Positions 61,541 through 64,000 of a stretch of DNA of 64,000 nucleotides are shown piece after piece; position 1 is the first letter of the stretch; each line of letters starts with the position of its first letter. The DNA comes from Chlorops oryzae (lineage: Eukaryota > Arthropoda > Insecta > Diptera > Chloropidae), in assembly GCA_020466095.1 (NCBI GenBank), contig CM035808.1:13389663-13453662 (forward strand), written 5' to 3'. Under the pieces are notes generated by a model that saw only the letters and a program-made list of their open reading frames with translations, had not been told where the DNA came from and made no database searches. Both the position numbers and the translations under genes were made by a program.

Positions 61541-61913
61541 ATTGGTAGGCAAGTCGCTTACAGTGTCGTATACTTTGTAGGCGGTAGGCACTGTTCGCCG
61601 CTGGGGAAGAACGAAAATTGGCTCATTAGATTTTTGGGATTTTCTTATTTATCCAATTCACAGAGTCTTCTAAAATTCATTTTTTCATTGTCCCCAGCTA
61701 AAATGAGTATTTTGAGAGCTTAAAAATTCTCATTTTATAGCTAATGTATGTAATGTAATAATAAATTTAAAAGGGATTTTAGAAGACTTAGTAAATTGGG
61801 TAAATAAAAAAAATCCCTAAAAATGAAATGAACTAATTTTCGTTATTCCCCAGCGGTGAACAGTGCATACCGCCTATCAAGTATTCGACACTGTAAGCGA
61901 CCTGCCTACCAAT
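61541..61913. mobile_element. Fold-back element with long, highly similar arms
   Basis: The left end ATTGGTAGGCAAGTCGCTTA, then CAGTGTCG and GGCACTGTTCGCCGCTGGGG, is the inverse of the right end CCCCAGCGGTGAACAGTGC ... TAAGCGACCTGCCTACCAAT. The arms reach about 130-140 bases. Just outside the right end (61914-61967) lies a further, diverged unit of the arm sequence (TTACAAAGTATACGGGATTG, TAGGCGAACTG, TACCAAT), pointing to tandem arm repeats as in FB-type elements. Confidence 0.87.
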
Positions 61914-62284
61914 AGCTTACAAAGTATACGGGATTGTAGGCGAACTGTGTACCAATAGCATACTTTCTGTAGGGTTGGTAGCCATTCGCTGTACAAAACG
62001 GCCGAGCTCGACCAAAAGTTACTAGGATGGTATATGAGGTTGTATGCATTACCGCCTACGGCCTACGAAATGTGTTGCGGTTCATCGCTTCTGTAAGTAG
62101 CATTTTGGCCGCTGGGATATTATATAATATTTTCTTTTATTCAATTATTAATTGCAATGAATTTAAGTGAAACTTCCTAAAACAATTTATTTCTCATGAG
62201 TTTTAAAGCATATCTCAAAGATCCTAACGAGATCTTTTGAGTCATGCCCATAAACAACCCTTGATTCATGGATATTTCTGTGCA

Positions 62285-62450
62285 GTTGAAACTCTCTATA
62301 ATGAATTTCAAGGTATCGGCAATAAATTCGTTATAGAGAGAATTCATTCTAAGGAGAAAAAAGGCAACAAAAATTTAGCGGAAAAGCCTTGAGAAGATTC
62401 GCCAAAGAGAGAAATTCGTTACAATGAAGTTCGTTATAAAGAGTTTCGAC
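62285..62450. mobile_element. Tc1/mariner-type MITE candidate
   Basis: GTTGAAACTCTCTATAATGA at the left and TCGTTATAAAGAGTTTCGAC at the right are inverse over about 25 bases; TA follows at 62451-62452, and the left flank is CA, perhaps a decayed TA. The 166-bp body repeats the ATTCGTTATAGAGAG motif internally. Confidence 0.65.
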
Positions 62451-62480
62451 TACCTATCTAAACATATTTCGAGGCTTTAA

Positions 62481-63205
62481 GGGGGTCTTCTCATTGAAAA
62501 CCCGTTTTTAGGACCCTTTTTAAAAAAATTCTTATTTGAAAACGCAAAGAATAATTGAAAACTTTTTTTATTTATTGTATTACAAAAGGTTCAAAGTAAA
62601 TAAAAAAAATTTGTTTTGCCTCGATACGTGGGCTGTTCAAAAAGTAATGAGACTTCAAAGTTGGTGGTGAAAAAAAAGGTGCCGTCACGGCGGCCACGAT
62701 TCCGGGTCTCCGGAGCGTCCGAAATGGAAAAAAAAACGGGGTTATAATCAGTATAGATGTAATTCTCGGGTGAACCTCAAGCTTAATTTTTTTTGACAAA
62801 ATGGCGGCCATTCAAAAAAAAATTTCAATTTCGGGCTTTTTTTGTAGTTTAGTGTAAAAAAAAAAATAGTAAAAATTTTTTTAAAATTATGGTCGAAGTT
62901 CACCCGAGAATGGTGACAATTCTGCGTCGATTCCACTTTGTTTCATGAAAATCGGTTCAGTTGAACTGGAGATATCATGGCCGCCAGTTCGAAAAACGTG
63001 GTTTCGAGATAAACGCGTTTAAAGTTTGAAGCAACGCAAAAATTACTCGTTTTAGCGCAGATCTTGCTCGACAAAGAAGGCTATATCCTCTAAACTATTT
63101 CGAATTTCAAAAAATCCTTTTAGGGGCATATTCACAACTACCCAAGCTATAAATAAATGCAAAAAAAAAAAGTCGAAAAAAAAGTTGCTCAATGAGAAGA
63201 CCCTT
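62481..63205. mobile_element. TTAA-flanked element, family 2, copy 3
   Basis: The left end GGGGGTCTTCTCATTG follows TTAA (62477-62480). The right end CAATGAGAAGACCC, with its last bases changed to TT, is followed by TTAA (63206-63209). The body matches 56006-56740 apart from small indels in A/T runs and one of about 9 bases near 62788. Confidence 0.9.
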
Positions 63206-63209
63206 TTAA

Positions 63210-64000
63210 TTACCTACCTTTTAATGTAAATATGTAGGTACCTTAAACAAAAATAGGTCAACGAATGAATTAAAACTTGAAGCAGACAAGATATGACCAG
63301 TAAATAAAAAATTGACAAAACGATTGCGGAATTTGAAGCAGCTCTGTGGAGAAATTAAAACAATAAAAAAAAGATTTTTTTTCTTCAAAATATGATATAA
63401 CAAATTGAAAGAAAAAGAGTCACAACGCAAATGAAGGCGATAAAGACTGTTTCGTGCAAAAAAAAAAAAAAAAAAATCATTATTGAAATTGTGAATTCGT
63501 GTAAAGCTTATTAATTGAAATTTTTTATGTAATGGATTTTTTTATTTTTGCAAAAAAAGAGACCAAAAGTGACAAAAAGTCTGTTGCTCTGAAAAGTTGA
63601 ATTCATTTATCGATGATTTTAAGAAAAAATTTACAAACATTTAAAGAAACTGATTTCAATTTATCAATTCTGTTTGAGTATCAACAGCCAAAGCAACATT
63701 CACCAATGAAACGAACGCCCAACCTGCGCAATTAAAACCGTTGAAGTCTTAACTCCAAAAAAAAAAAAAAAAAAGAATGTAATCAGCATTCTGTAAATTG
63801 GTTTTTTTTTTTTTTTTATTTCAAGAATTTTTCACGTTCACAAGAATCCAATAGCAACAGCAAAAAGCAAGAACTTGGGCAAGGTAAGCCATTGACAAAA
63901 GGCTGTGCGTCGAAGAAGAAAAAAAAGCAACGCTCAAAAGCATGTCAATTGCATCATATAATTTTGCTTTTGAATTTAAAATCAATCCAGCATAAAATTG
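63210..64000. other. Non-coding stretch at the window end
   Basis: AT-rich DNA with three poly-A/T runs (63459-63477, 63757-63774, 63802-63817). Nothing was recognised. Confidence 0.55.

Overview
The window looks like nuclear DNA of a higher (brachyceran/schizophoran) fly outside Drosophila. It is AT-rich, with long poly-A/T runs and long introns and spacers. It holds two protein-coding genes with clear insect homology and many small transposable elements. The genus cannot be fixed from the sequence.

Gene 1 is the fly USP53/USP54 homologue echinus (ec) on the + strand. Four exons are secure: 40198-40504, 43455-43583, 43671-43976 and 44051 onward, all joining in phase. A probable N-terminal coding exon lies at about 39115-39690. 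As printed, the last exon stops at 48073, but one missing T near 48051-48054 would carry the same protein on to 48618. The N-terminal exon also changes frame near 39234-39242, and it degrades where the catalytic Cys box is expected, just before a 390-bp (TTTAA)n tract. The His/Asp half of the catalytic site is intact.

Gene 2, on the - strand, is a proton-coupled oligopeptide transporter (SLC15/POT family), best read as the fly gene yin/opt1. Five exons (55675-55597, 55468-55240, 54938-53612, 53552-53316, 52149-51901) join in phase to 706 codons. Its first exon was not found. ec and yin converge on a 3.3-kb spacer; in Drosophila melanogaster roX1 is, to my knowledge, placed next to this same pair. 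No roX-like core motif was found in the spacer here, but two hAT-type MITEs with perfect 8-bp target duplications were.

The first 39 kb is mostly non-coding. It may be 5' intron or upstream sequence of ec; one polyQ open frame with a good donor (12061-12234) could be an alternative first exon. It also carries a dead Himar1-like mariner (1827-3133), a pogo-like MITE (6071-6216), a hAT-like MITE (14094-14333), a LINE 3' fragment (17647-18187), two TTAA-flanked elements (20826-21550 and 36257-36984) and a (TTTA)n tract at about 24.5 kb.

The region upstream of yin (56-63.2 kb) is a transposon island: two more TTAA elements, a (TAA)n-tailed LINE with an 11-bp target duplication, a tRNA-type SINE, two fold-back elements and several small inverted-repeat elements. 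Three results stand out. The SINE and the 17.6-kb LINE share a 3' tail. Two TTAA element families share an internal core. One TTAA element is nested inside a fold-back element in an ec intron.
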